Assembly (NCBI RefSeq): GCF_037042905.1 | Contig: NC_087254.1 | Location: 19,276,603-19,340,602 of the forward strand | Reading direction: 5' to 3' | Source: Lytechinus pictus | Taxonomy: Eukaryota; Echinodermata; Echinoidea; Temnopleuroida; Toxopneustidae | Length of the DNA stretch: 64,000 nt | Shown here: positions 47,344 through 58,952 of the stretch, piece after piece | How the letters are laid out: every line of letters begins with the position of its first letter | How positions within the stretch are numbered: position 1 is the stretch's first letter | Notes under the pieces: model-generated | What the model saw: the letters and a program-made list of their open reading frames with translations, nothing else | Databases searched by the model: none | What the model was told of the DNA's origin: nothing | Translations under genes and position numbers: made by a program

Positions 47344-47378
47344 TTAACAATGTGCTAACTTTTTTTTACTTTGTACAG

Positions 47379-47532
47379 GACCACACCGTAAGATATTATA
47401 TTAACTCTTTATAGGGTTTTAACATAATAAGACCCAACATTTTGAAGTAACAACCGTAGGTGTTGCAACATCAACACCAATGTGTTTTGACCCTATACAC
47501 CGGAGTAAAATTACTGGTGTGGTCCTGGTGTG
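47379..47532. mobile_element. Small MITE, CAGGACCACACC ends
   Basis: The ends CAGGACCACACC and GGTGTGGTCCTG are perfect inverses 150 bp apart, with several short TGTTG/CAACA words inside. No ORF. Confidence 0.7.
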
Positions 47533-47534
47533 TA

Positions 47535-48550
47535 CACCATATCAATACTATCAGATACATGTTCTTCAAGTGTTTGTAGCTCATTGTTGATTGACCAATG
47601 CCGTGGGCGGGGCCTAGATGTTCAGATACCAAGACGAGCAGTGACGTCATACTTTTGCTCAGTTGAATAACAGGGAAATATAGAGTGACGTGATTTAGAC
47701 CTCACATTTTATACTCTTCTTATTTACCCCTCCCCTTTTTTAACTACTTGGAAAATCATAAGGGGTTTTCGCACCTGTGATGCCACCCATTATCAACGAT
47801 AAGAATATGACGTGAACAAAACAACTCTTATGTCGACAAGCATGTACAACACCATGCACACATCTGATTATTGTAGAGGTGGAATTTATCCGGCATAACA
47901 TCATGAATTGTAGTTTGTATAATATTTGTTTATATGATATATTTACTTTTTTGGTACATATTGATACTGGTTTATTTTAAGGCAAGTGTTACTGTAGGTC
48001 AGTGCCGACCACACAGAAACGCTGTTAGCCTTACAGAGCGCCAACAGTATACTTTATATAAGCTCGGTCACATCTTTCGGATTGTTACGTCAAAACATTT
48101 ATTTCAATGTTAAACAATGCACTGTTGTAACATTAGGCATCGCTGCCAAATTATAGGTTGTAACAGGGCCTCTGTTAGTGCACTGTTAGCGCTTACAAAG
48201 TTTCTGTGCGGTCAGTACAGAGCTTTTATCTGCATTCTTTTTTTAGCAATAATAATGTAGGTCTAGATAATGTAGATTAGTCCCTACTGCTGATCTGTGA
48301 ACCTTTGTACATTTTATTTGTTTAAATGATTGGCGGAAAGGGTGACTTATTTTTAAATAAGTGGTAATTATTAATGCTTATCTTTTGACAGGTTATCAGT
48401 TACTCTCAATCTATGCATAAAAACCAGAAGAAAGTGTGAGCTAATTATTACTCAATATCGCATGTTTTTTGTACATCATATATCATTTTCATGAACATTG
48501 ATAAAATCAATTTTGTCGTTACCTGTTTTTAATCTATTTTCGTTGAAATG
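47535..48550. other. Non-coding region with a MITE-like inverted repeat
   Basis: 48006-48215 is bounded by GACCACACAGAAACGCTGTTAGC and its approximate inverse GCGCTTACAAAGTTTCTGTGCGGTC, probably another MITE. The rest is AT-rich with no supported ORF. Confidence 0.5.
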
Positions 48551-48899
48551 TATACACAACCAAAAAAATAAGTCCCCCCTAAATCAAATTGCTGTAAATT
48601 TTGAACAGAGTTATTTTGAGATATGATATTTCGTAGGTGGTTTACTACACTCATTAAGCAACTCCTGGGGAAAAATGAGATTGATCGGTTGAGTCATGCA
48701 TGAGTAATTAAAGATTGAATTAAAAATGACCATTTTTGAAAGTCACAAGAGTCGTTTTTCAGATTATGCAAATACAAAGTTGGGCAAAAGTTGTTTTTAG
48801 GTGAATTCTATGGTGTTATGCTGTTTTACTATCCATCATTTAGCCACCCCACACACAATTTTGATATCGTATGTTCATGGTTGAGTGAGCACAATATCG

Positions 48900-49066
48900 C
48901 AGGGGCCGCGGAAGCGGGGTGGGGGGCCCACTTTTTTTCCAAAAGCATGTTCAGAAATGTAAAATGACCATACGATTGTGATTTTTTGCATGGTCAGCCC
49001 CCCCCCCCCCCCCCACTTTTGGCTCAGCACCTCCCCCACACTTTGAAAACTGTTCCGCGGCCCCTG
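48900..49066. mobile_element. MITE, CAGGGGCCGCGGAA ends
   Basis: Inverted ends CAGGGGCCGCGGAA and TTCCGCGGCCCCTG. The central part (GACCATACGATTGTGATTTT) matches the nested MITE in the hAT-like pair at 10451 and 19096, so it is the same family. Confidence 0.85.
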
Positions 49067-49886
49067 TATTGTGACGTATCATCATAGAGGTTTTTGGTAG
49101 TATCCTCTACAACTTGTGAGGTCATATTAAAATTTGAAAATGTTGGTGGCTCCCCCGATTATAGGCCCCTCCCCCATTTTTAAATTCTGGATCCACCACT
49201 GATTTGTACATAAATTAAACTGATTAAACTGAAATTGTTAGGAAAGGAATACATTTATGCAGTATGAAGAGTATTCATTCCTAGTTTTCGAATGTGCTCG
49301 CTCAACCATGAAAATAATAAAAGTTCGGAAAGTGTGTGGTGATAGAAATGATGGATGATAAAACCAACAGCAATTAAAGTCACATTTGAAACCGAATTTG
49401 CCCCAAATATTCACCTTATTACCCTTTAAAATGAGTCTGTGACATTGAAAATACCTATTTTCCCACTTTGATGCGTGCTCACTCATCCGTAAATAAAAAA
49501 AATCGATTTCTTTTTTGCACAGGATTCTGCCCATAGGTTGATAAACATTACTGCCAAATGACATTGCTAAAGACAGCCTTGAAAAAAAGTTCCACCATAT
49601 TAAATAAGGGGTTACTTATTCTTAAACATATGCACCCATAATGTACACAAGTCTATGAGAGAGGATGTCAACATTTTAACAAATATGAAATAAGGGGTTT
49701 GTTTCATGGACGATTTTTGTTACTTCTGCCAACAGTTATTTCATAAAACTTCGCACATGGCTTCAGTGTAACACTATCCAAAAGGCGCGCACTCCAAAAT
49801 AACGATTCGATACGGCACAGAGTGGGGCCAAGGCCTTGAACTTTCTGCTCATTTGCATAATTTTCGAATATTGTGTGCTCACTGAT

Positions 49887-50274
49887 CAGGGGCGGATCCA
49901 GCTTTTTATAAAGGGGGGGTTGGGGTGGTATGCGAGGGAGCGTAGCGACCGAGTCCAAGCGAGCGGAGCGAGCGAGGGGGGAGGGTGTGGGAGGGGGGAG
50001 GGTGTGGGAGGGGGGTGTCCCCCCTCCCACAGTAGGGAAAATTTTTGAAAATCTGTGTGTGAAAATGGCGTTTTCTTGCATCTAAAACACCACTCTTTTT
50101 GGTATGGAGGTCATAATAATAATAATAATAATAATAAATGAAATAAATACATAGAAATAGAATAAAATTAAATTACAAGTTTTAAAAAAAAGATAAGATT
50201 TAAAAAAATGGTCCCCGGATTTTTTTTTTTGGGGGGTTGCAACCCCCCCAACCCCCCCTCTAGATCCGCTTCTG
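49887..50274. mobile_element. MITE, CAGGGGCGGATCCAG end
   Basis: Left CAGGGGCGGATCCAGC and right TCTAGATCCGCTTCTG are imperfect inverses; next to them are G-runs and C-runs that also pair. A GAGCGTAGCGACCGAG...GAGCGGAGCGAGCGAG block lies at 49937-49975 and an AAT run at 50113-50137. No ORF. Confidence 0.75.
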
Positions 50275-51130
50275 CTGATGCATTAAACATCGGGATTTTC
50301 ATAAAAATCAAATCAAATGAATCATGCAAGGATGAGTTTGTGACAGATATCCATAGTTATAAATTGCATTTTTTTCAATAACTTAAAAAAAGAGCTAATC
50401 ACATTCCACATGTTCATTCAAGCGTGAATGTTTTATAATTAAACGCCTTTGGATCATTGAAGCATGTTAATTGGTCATGAACATAACGAAAAAGTTGATA
50501 AAAGAGCAGTTTCAGTTACCAAAATGAAACAATACTTGCCTATGATATTTGAAAATCGTATTTTTTGTTTTCAATAAATGTTCATTGAACCGTGAAACGA
50601 TAAATATTGTTGAAAGATACTCTTCCCAAAAATAACTGTCATCATATTCTATCATTTTATTGATGAAAATGTGTAAAAAATCCAATTATAGCAAATTTGG
50701 ACTTGTGTTTATTCAACCGTGAAATTTAATCAAAAAATTGTATCGTCTTTTAGAAAGTACCTTTTACAAGCCTTCTGACTATTTTTCATGATGAGAATGT
50801 GGAATCAGTTCCAATAAAATGGAATCAAAGTCATGATTTTTGGCTTGTGACTTTTGAAAAGTGACATTTTTTCCTTCTGACGGTGCTCACTGAAGCATGA
50901 CACAAAATACATCCATAACATTTACTCAGAGGGTAGCTTATAAAAGTACTTACACGCTCATGTAAAAATATATCAAAAACTCGCATTGGTTCGGAAATTA
51001 TTGATGTTTGTTTAAGGGGGGACTTACTTTTTTTTTGTGTATATATACTGATTTGCATTGATTTTAATGTTTTTAACATGTGGTTGGTGTACAGCCATAT
51101 ATAGGCAACAGGCTTGAAATTCAATTATTA

Positions 51131-51143
51131 TTGACTGATTGAC

Positions 51144-51226
<83 letters not shown>

Positions 51227-51248
51227 CTGATTGATTGATTGATTGATA
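51131..51248. repeat. (ATTG)n microsatellite
   Basis: About 29 tetranucleotide units, mostly GATT/ATTG, with three or four ATTGACTG variants near the ends. On the minus strand it reads as repeated Asn-Gln-Ser-Ile, an artefact. Confidence 0.97.
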
Positions 51249-51398
51249 ACGAATTAATTTCATTCCAAAATTTCAACAAAGTAAAGTCAAGTATAATATA
51301 ACGTTATGAAATGAAATAGAAACCTTCTGAAAAGCAAATCTTGTTAATGAAGGTTTCCTTCAATAAATAATGCATATTAATTCAACATATAAAGTTCA

Positions 51399-51530
<132 letters not shown>

Positions 51531-51599
51531 ATGCAAATCATATCTTTTTTGTAGAAGTTCAAAATATGTATAATACACAAATCATATAATTATAATAGG

Positions 51600-52330
51600 G
51601 GGCTTGTTTAATAACCCTTTTACAGTCAAGAACTATAGGTTACCCTGGTAACCAACTAGGTGTCACCCGGGCAGAGGCGCGATCAGCCAAAAATTTGGAG
51701 GGGTCGGTTATGGCAAATCGGGCATAATTTCTTAAAACTTGCGAGCGAAACGATTGAGCAATATAGAAAATCGCATTTTTTTTATTACGAAAATCCAATT
51801 TTATGATAGCTTTTGACAAAATACACAGAAATAATATATTTTATACTTTTCTTTTTTCTTTGTGTTTCTCCTTTTTCTTTGTTGTTATCCACGAGAAAAA
51901 TGAGTAATGGCACGGATCCAGGATTCCATAAATGCAAATAAAAATTACACGATTTTGTTTTTTTATTATAAACTGATCGGTTATTGTTGATAAGTTTAAA
52001 CGATGTTTTAAAATTAAAACAGCAAGTTTGATTTAAAAACTGGGCATTGCTGCTGTGACAAATTGTATGAAAATCAGGTTGATGATACATATGAGACCTT
52101 TCATTTCTCTAACGCACGGTACTTGTGATGTACAGGCATTATCGACCCGGGGTAATCGATCAATATTTGAACTCACAAATTCTCGTTTTCATTTTGTGTT
52201 GACCATGCACTATCAAAGCATTGAGCTGTTATACTGTAGCTCTACGATCGAAGTGAGCGCGCGAGAGCGTGCGTAGAGAAAAAGGGGGAATCCCGCTTGG
52301 GAGGTCACTGGGTGTGTGTGTGTGTGTGTA
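51600..52330. other. Non-coding region
   Basis: Contains the repeat fragment at 51680-51840 related to 7585 and 37270, and a short GT run at 52311-52328. No supported gene. Confidence 0.5.
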
Positions 52331-52359
52331 TTTGAGTTTTGTCAGACGTGTATCAATCA

Positions 52360-52496
52360 TATATGATTATTTACGTCTGGGACCGACCTTTAACGTCACC
52401 ATCCGAAAGACGTGACCAGGGCTCGAACCTCGAACCTTTGCATCAATTTGTAACTTCCCCACAGCTTGGATTACAGGCGCACGCCACAACGCCTAG
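52360..52496 (-). mobile_element. SINE with 7SL-like head and tRNA-like B box
   Basis: Read on the minus strand, the 5' part is GTGGCGTGCGCCTGTAATCC (52490-52471) followed by AAGCTGTGGGGAAG, strikingly like the 5' domain of 7SL RNA and Alu. A B-box-like GGTTCGAGCCC lies downstream (52419-52409). The end TTTCGGATGGTGACGTTAAA recurs, complemented, at 35038-35062, so this is a dispersed family. True descent from 7SL cannot be told from A-box convergence by eye. Confidence 0.6.
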
Positions 52497-52499
52497 AGA

Positions 52500-53640
52500 T
52501 TCTGGGAATTCCCAGCTGTCTAGTCTTACATTCAGGCGCTTTTGGGTTTTGAGTTCTTACAAAATTGATTAATTTCGCTTTGGATCGTTTTAAGTTTTGC
52601 CCGACTTGCAATTTACAGCTACAAGCTTATACAGGTGGCTAATTTAACCTGACAAGCCCATAACATCCAGTGAAGGTGGAGTGAGCTTTTGATAGGACCC
52701 GGATAGGACAACACTGTCTAACGTTAAATCGCACCAACTGACGAAGCTACATGTATATACGGATAGCGTACTGGTATTGATAAATGGTACGTGTATGTTG
52801 CCAGGACGTGCACAATAATTTGCTCTCCAACAAAACACTGCTCTACGCGACTCCAATTTGAGGTCAAGTGCACAACATTGATTGGGTTGTGGGGTTGTTC
52901 CTCGGCAGTAAAACCGGAAGTGTATCATTTTAGATATTAGTAAGTAATTCGAAATCTCATATCTTCTTCATTCCCAATTCAATTTTTTTTACTATTAATG
53001 GCAAGCCAGCGGGTTTTTTTTTCTGGATCTGGATGTACAGTCGGGTGTACAGTATACACTGCTAGACCAATTTTTCTTCTTTTTATTTTGACAGCGATTT
53101 AATTCCCTTGGCTTGGTTCAATTAAATTGGCGGAACCTGTGTAAATTTGACTGAAGTATTCGCAGTGACATTGCTTGTAGATCTGGGAGTATTATAGATA
53201 AAATTTCCCGGCAATATCCTACCAATTTTGTTGGATCCTCCAATTCTTATCTTATTTTACAATAATTCTGCCCAATATTTAATATATCAATTAGCATTCA
53301 GTTTTATGATTGCTGGGTATAAATAATTATTGTATCCCCCTTTGTTTCGGGATCGGTAAATTGAGTTTAATGTTCTTGACTAAACAGTGTCACCGTAAAA
53401 AAATCATTCCACTGATCGGATTGGTGGATTGACTCGGGCAGGTATGTGGAAGGCTGTACAGATCTATTCTCATTTAGTTCTGAACTTTGTTTATCAATTA
53501 CCTCAAATATATGACCTTAATAGGGCCTCTATGCTTTTATTATTGTACCCCGAGTGGGGTCAAGAGGGAAAATTAAATAAAAGAAAAGAAAACAAACTGT
53601 CCTTGTAATTAATGTTTATACTACTATACTGCTGATAAAA
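52500..53640. other. Non-coding region, possible gene 3 upstream sequence
   Basis: No ORF that I trust. A GGGCAG|GTATGTGG string at 53440 could be a splice donor of an untranslated exon, but nothing supports it beyond the match. Confidence 0.35.
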
Positions 53641-54248
53641 GCCACCAACACGTAGCAGCTAGTAATTAGAAGTAGTAGCATTAGCAGTAGTATAATTAGT
53701 GGCAGTAGTATAGCAGTATTAGTAGTAGCAGTAGTAGAGAGAAGTAGTAGTAGTAGTAGTAGTAGTAGAAGTAGTAGCAGTAGTAGTAGTAGTAGTAGTA
53801 GCAGTCGTAGTAGTAGAAGTAATAGTAAAATTTGTAGTAGTAGTAGTAGTAGTAGTAGCCTTTTTTAGTAGTGGGTATATTTATGTATATTTATTTTATT
53901 GATATATTTATATTATATGTATGTATTATTTTGATGCATTTATAGTTTGTTTCAGTGCACTTTTTGTTAAAAAGAGTCTGATGACAGTTCTTGTGTTTTT
54001 TAATCATTGAACACGACAATAAAATAATTGAATTGAATTTTGAATTGAATTGAGGTATAGTAGTAATAGCAGTAGTATTAGTAGTACTATTAGCAGTACG
54101 AGTATTATTATTAGTAGTAAAATAAGTAGTAGTAGTAATAGAATTAGTAGTAGTATAAGTAGTAGTAGTAGTAATAGTAGTAGTAGTATTAGTAGTAGTA
54201 GTAGAAGTAGTAGTAGTAGAATAGAAGTAGTAGTAGTAGTTAGTAGAA

Positions 54249-54279
<31 letters not shown>

Positions 54280-54532
54280 TGTAGTAGTAGAATTAGTAAT
54301 AGAAGCAGTGGTAGTAGTATTAGTAGTAATAGTAGTAGTAGTAGTAGTAGTGGTAGTAGTAGTAGTAGTAGTAGGTTTAGTAATAGTTAAAGTAGTAATA
54401 TCAGTAGTAGTAGTGGTTGTAGCAGTAGTAGTATTGTTAGTAGTAGTAAAAGTAGTAGTAATAGAATTAGTAGTAGTAGAAGTAGTAATAGTAGTAGTAG
54501 TAGTAGTAGTAGTAGTAATAGAAGTAGTATAG

Positions 54533-56515
54533 CAGTGGCGTACCTGGCATATTTCGTCAGGGGGGCAAGCGACAAGGATGAGCAAGGTGGGGGTAGTAGG
54601 CATGGACATAGCTAGCCACATTTTTTTCAAGGGTGGGGGTAATCATTGCCCAAATATCAACTTCTTTAATTGCAAAGCGAGCGAAAAATTTTTTCAATTA
54701 TGATTTAGCCTTTTTACATGATGTGAAACGTGCAGAAATTATACATTTGGTCATAAAATTACCAATACACGGATATTTGGTCACCTCGCAGTCCTCGTTG
54801 CCCTGCATTTTGCAGCCCCCATCCCTTACACGTTTGGATGTGTAGGTCTGGCAGTGGAACTGAAGATGGGAAAGATTACCCAGGGGGTGCCCAATAAAAC
54901 GGTTGGGATCTTGCTACTACTGATATGTGCTATTGGGCGATTGCACTTTATTGTCGAAATTAATACTTTGTTTTTGTATATCATTCCAGAAATGAAATGT
55001 ATTGTATTGTGATCGATATATTTCTAATCTAGTGGTAATTGCAATGTTTATATTAAAATACTTCTTTTATTACTCTTTGAAGGTGTTTATATTATGTTCC
55101 CAATTCTCCTTATTTGGAGACGTTATAAAAGAGGTATTTGACATTGTAATCAGTTAAAAAAAAATAATATAAAAATAATCATTGCGAGCGCGAAGCGCGA
55201 GCTGAATTTTTTCTAAAAATTCAGACCTAAAACAATACATTGTGTGCACTAATTATGAATAGGGTGGGTATCTTCCTTAATAAATCATGCGAGCGCGAAG
55301 CGCGAGCTCAAAATTTTATTATCCCTAACTGGACACTAGACGTTCTAAGCAATTTTACAGGATGGGTTTCTAAACAGTCGTGCGGGCGCGAAGTGCGAGC
55401 TAAAACTTTTAATATTCTGACTTAAGAACTGGACATTCTGAGCACTTTTAGTAACCATGAACAAATTGGTTTCTAACTGAATAATTAATTGATGCGAGCG
55501 CGAAGAGCGAGCTGAAAATTTGAGATATTCCCCCCTGAGAAGTGGACATTCTAAGCACTTTTTTTAAAACTATGAACAAAATGGTAGTAAAAACAATTAA
55601 TTGGTGTGAGCGCGAAGCGCGTGCTATTTTTTTTTATATTTCGACCTGAAAACTTTACATTCTGAGCACTTCATTTAATAATGAACAGGATGGAATTTTA
55701 TGTGAGTGCGAAGCTCGAGCTAAAATTTTTGATATTCCGACCTAAGAACTTGATATTCTAAGCAATTTTTGTAACCGTGAAGAACTTGGTTTCTAATGAT
55801 ATATTTTTTATTTTTCATATTCCTACCTGAAGCCGGACATTCTAAGCACTTCATTTAACTATGAACAGGATGGATATATCTTAACAGTATAATATGTGAG
55901 CACGAAGCGCGAGCTGAAATTTTTTATATTCTGGCCTAAGAACTGGATATTACAAGCACTTTTTGTAACCGTGAACAAATTGGTTTCTAACTAATCAATT
56001 GACGCGGGCGCGAAGTGCGAGCTGGAATTTTGTTATATTTCGACCAGAAAACTAGACATTTATCATACAATATCCAACTAAAAAATTGATGCGAGCCCTA
56101 CGCGCGAAATGTTTATTGTTATAATTATATTACCTTAAAGTTGTTATCTAACTTTTTCCTGTCCCTGGTCAACCCAGTCCGTCCTCGATACCGGTACAGA
56201 GAGCTCTAAAAGTCGCATTGCGTAAAAATCACAATTTACCGATAAAAGTGTACAGATTAATTGACATTTACCGACAAAGATGGTGGAACTAAAAAAACGA
56301 ATCAGTTGGAACAGCCCTGTGTGCCTGACAGTTTATCAATTTTTTTCCGACAGTCTGCAGTCCAGTTTCTGTTTTCCCCTTTCTCTTAAACTCTTTGTTC
56401 TTTTTAACCTTCCCCCTTTTTTCTCTCTTTCCTTTTTTCTTTCCCTTTTTCGCTTTTTTTTCGCTTGTGACTCGTCAGGGGGGCAGTCTGCCCCCCCCCT
56501 TTAGGTATGCTAGTG
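54533..56515. mobile_element. 2-kb element in the TAG field, carrying a satellite array
   Basis: Ends CAGTGGCGTACC and GGTATGCTAGTG are imperfect inverses (9 of 12), with GTCAGGGGGGCA inside both. Flanks are TAG repeats, so no target duplication can be resolved; the ends resemble hAT. It contains the hairpin satellite at 55177-56110 and no transposase. Confidence 0.75.
55177..56110. repeat. ~105-bp satellite with GCGCGAAGCGC hairpin core
   Basis: Cores TGCGAGCGCGAAGCGCGAGC (or close variants) lie at about 55182, 55287, 55382, 55495, 55607, 55703, 55898, 56005 and 56090. Most spacings are 95-113 bp; the 195-bp gap represents a unit that has lost its core. Between cores run the words GACCTAAGAACTGGACATTC, AAGCACTTTT, GTAACCATGAACAAATTGG and TTTCTAACTAA. 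Confidence 0.92.
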
Positions 56516-56538
56516 AGTAGTGGTAGTAGTAGTAGTAG

Positions 56539-57661
56539 CAGGGTTGGCACGTTTTAAACGATGTGTTTTAAAACATGTTTTAAAACGCGTTTTAAAACAC
56601 CGCATAGACTTGTGTGTTATAAATTTGCATGGATGTGATTTTATATAAATGTTTTTTTTTTATACTGTTATTTCTGAAGTGGTGTATTATGTTCTTCTAA
56701 CTAACTTAAACTCTTTTTCAACATCACTCGTTTTCTCCTCTTTCTCTTTCCCCCTTTATTCTTTCTTTCTCCATTGCTTTGTCATGTTCCTCTTCTCCCT
56801 GTTCAATTGTGCAGGTCAATCCATATTAAGAATATTCTCATTTTAACTAACATCTGAGTGTTTGCTCACTTTTTGGACAGGTAAAGAAACACTATTCAAA
56901 TAAGCTAAAATACATGTACATGTAATAGAAGTACTTGAATGAAATGGAAGTGTTGCACAAGCACAATAATATTTTACAAATTCTGTAAACCTGACATCAT
57001 ACTCTTGAGGTACACACAAAAGACTCGAAAAAGAAAAGTCTGTGAGTGACGCGGTAAAAAACATTTGCGCAGTGGATTTATCGCAAAAAAATGACGAGGG
57101 GGCTGAATTAACCCCCCCCCCCCCTCCCAGTCGTATTAGGGTTAAAAAAAAACATTCTATAGGCCTACTGATTGTTTTTAATAAACATCAGATTTCCTGA
57201 ATTAAAATAGTTTAAGGGCTTTATTTATAGATTTGAATTGAATTTTGATTTACCGGTAATGAAATTAAGCTTTGAAACCTCATGTACGTCAATTTCTTCC
57301 ATCGTGCAAACTCTCCCCCCCCCCCCCCCCTCGGTTGACATGTACATGTTCATGGCCTAGGAATAAAATGTCAAATTACTTATAAAGTGATCTTTTTCGT
57401 AGGCATTCAATTTCCATGATTTAGTAATTTGGGGGGAAATTTTTTTGTTGGAAATTCATTAACAAAATTGTGGTCATCTCTTATTTAAAACATCAAGAGC
57501 TTAAATCATATTGTATTTAGTGTATAGTTTAATTGATTTACAGAAAATTGCATCATTCGTTGGAAAAAAAAAACGTTTTAAAACGATTTGAAACGTTTTT
57601 AAACAATAAAAAACGTTTTAATTGTTTTTTTAATAAGAAAACGTTTTTTATTACAACCCTG
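56539..57661. mobile_element. 1.1-kb element with GTTTTAAAAC-rich ends
   Basis: Ends CAGGGTTGGCA and ACAACCCTG; both subterminal regions are packed with AACGTTTTAAAAC words (56548-56605 and 57570-57645). AGTAGTAG flanks both sides but is trivial within the microsatellite. Poly-C runs at 57112-57125 and 57316-57330. No transposase. Confidence 0.8.
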
Positions 57662-57738
57662 AGTAGTAGTAGTTGTTCTAGTAGTAGTAATAGAAGTAGT
57701 AGTAGTAGTAATAGACTAATAGTAGCAGTAGTAGTAGG

Positions 57739-57785
<47 letters not shown>

Positions 57786-58045
57786 AAGTAGTAGTAGTAG
57801 TAGAAGTAGTAATATTTGTAGTACTACTACTAGTAGTAGTAATAGTAGTAGTAATAGTAGTAATATAAGTAGTAGTAGCAGCAGTAGTAATGTTAGTAAT
57901 AGAAGTAGTACTAGTAGTAGTAGTAATAGTAGGGGGAGGAGGAGGAGAGTATAAGTAGTAGTAGTAGTAGTATTAGTAGTAATAGTAAAAGTAGTAGTAG
58001 TAGTAATAGTAGTAACAGTAATGAAAGTACGTAGTACTAATAGTT

Positions 58046-58152
58046 CACTGTAAAAAATGAAGTGCTAATTTAGCGCTTACAGTGCTTGTAAACTGACTGC
58101 ACTATGAGTGCTGATTTTCTAGTGCTAAATTAGCACTTTATTTTTTACAGTG
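58046..58152. mobile_element. 107-bp MITE
   Basis: Almost wholly palindromic: CACTGTAAAAAATGAAGTGC with TAATTTAGC on the left and the inverse on the right. It sits in the TAG microsatellite. Confidence 0.9.
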
Positions 58153-58157
58153 TAGTG

Positions 58158-58197
<40 letters not shown>

Positions 58198-58242
58198 AAG
58201 TAGTTATAGTAGTAGTAACAACAGTAGAAGTAGTAGTAGTAT

Positions 58243-58298
<56 letters not shown>

Positions 58299-58622
58299 TA
58301 GGGGTATCAGTAATACACATTTATTCTCTTATTATTCATTATTTTATTGTTTCAACCTTCCTTCTTCGTTATGAATGGTCAACATCTCAGATGCCCCCCC
58401 CCCCCCTTCCTCACTGTGAAAGCACCCTTGTATCGACTACTAACCTGTGTGATGTTTCTCTATGAATAATATTGTATCCACTTGTATCATCCACTGAGAT
58501 ATTATTTTTTTCTGTTTGATGCAGGTTCGTATTTTGGTAATTCTCTTGTAATCGATTCCAGTCCATACATCACCAGATGAGCATATCGTTTCCTAGGTAT
58601 CTACTAACCAACTGGTTCATCA

Positions 58623-58952
58623 ATGTCAGGAATAGTACGAAGTTTTAAAAAGAGGTTAGGAAAACCATCTACAAAACGCAGGAAATTAGGAAAAGATGAG
58701 GAAGAGTGGTGTGATGCCCTGAATAATTTGTCAGTGGACAGCAGCAGCGACGACGATGATGATGATGTTTACTACGACGCACCGGTAGAACCGATTGATG
58801 TCTCAACAACGTTGAAGAGAAAACGAAAACACAAAAAACAGGCGGAAAAAAAGTCAAATAAAAAACAAGCAACAATGAATTATCATTTCAATACCCAATC
58901 CGCAGGGAGATTGAGACTGGGGTCCAATAATGGAACATCTGAACAACCCCGG
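58623..58952 (+). CDS. Gene 3 exon 1 (start exon)
   Basis: ATG at 58623 (TCAATGTC). 110 residues: a basic start (SFKKRLGKPSTKRRKLGK), an acidic run with six Asp, then a lysine-rich segment (KRKRKHKKQAEKK) that looks like a nuclear or nucleolar import signal. The donor is CCCCGG|GTGAGT at 58952/58953, phase 0. Confidence 0.65.

Larger units (their letters stand above)
48552..51043. mobile_element. 2.5-kb inverted-repeat element, possibly Tc1/mariner-like
   Basis: Left end ATACACAACCAAAAAAATAA then GTCCCCCCTAAA; right end TTTAAGGGGGGAC then TTACTTTTTTTTTGTGTAT. Flanking TA fits a TA target. The interior has no transposase ORF but repeats a TGTTCATTCAACCGTGAA-like motif at least seven times. 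Two other elements are nested in it (48900-49066 and 49887-50274). Confidence 0.75.
53655..58305. repeat. (TAG)n microsatellite field split by transposons
   Basis: TAG/GTA trinucleotide tracts occupy about 53655-53864, 54056-54532, 56516-56538, 57662-58045 and 58153-58302. The gaps at 54533-56515, 56539-57661 and 58046-58152 are separate inverted-repeat elements, and one gap (53865-54055) is unique AT-rich DNA with an AATAAAA signal. Homopolymeric ORFs (poly-Ser, Val, Leu, Thr, Ile) here are artefacts. Confidence 0.9.

Noticed and set aside
51024..51263. ORF with repeated Asn-Gln-Ser-Ile
   Set aside because: It translates the (ATTG)n microsatellite.
54004..54630. Poly-Thr, poly-Leu, poly-Ser and poly-Val ORFs
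   Set aside because: They are translations of the TAG trinucleotide microsatellite; no splice or start context supports coding.
53655..58305. CRISPR-like array
   Set aside because: Repeats are simple trinucleotides and the genome is animal; there are no unique equal-length spacers.
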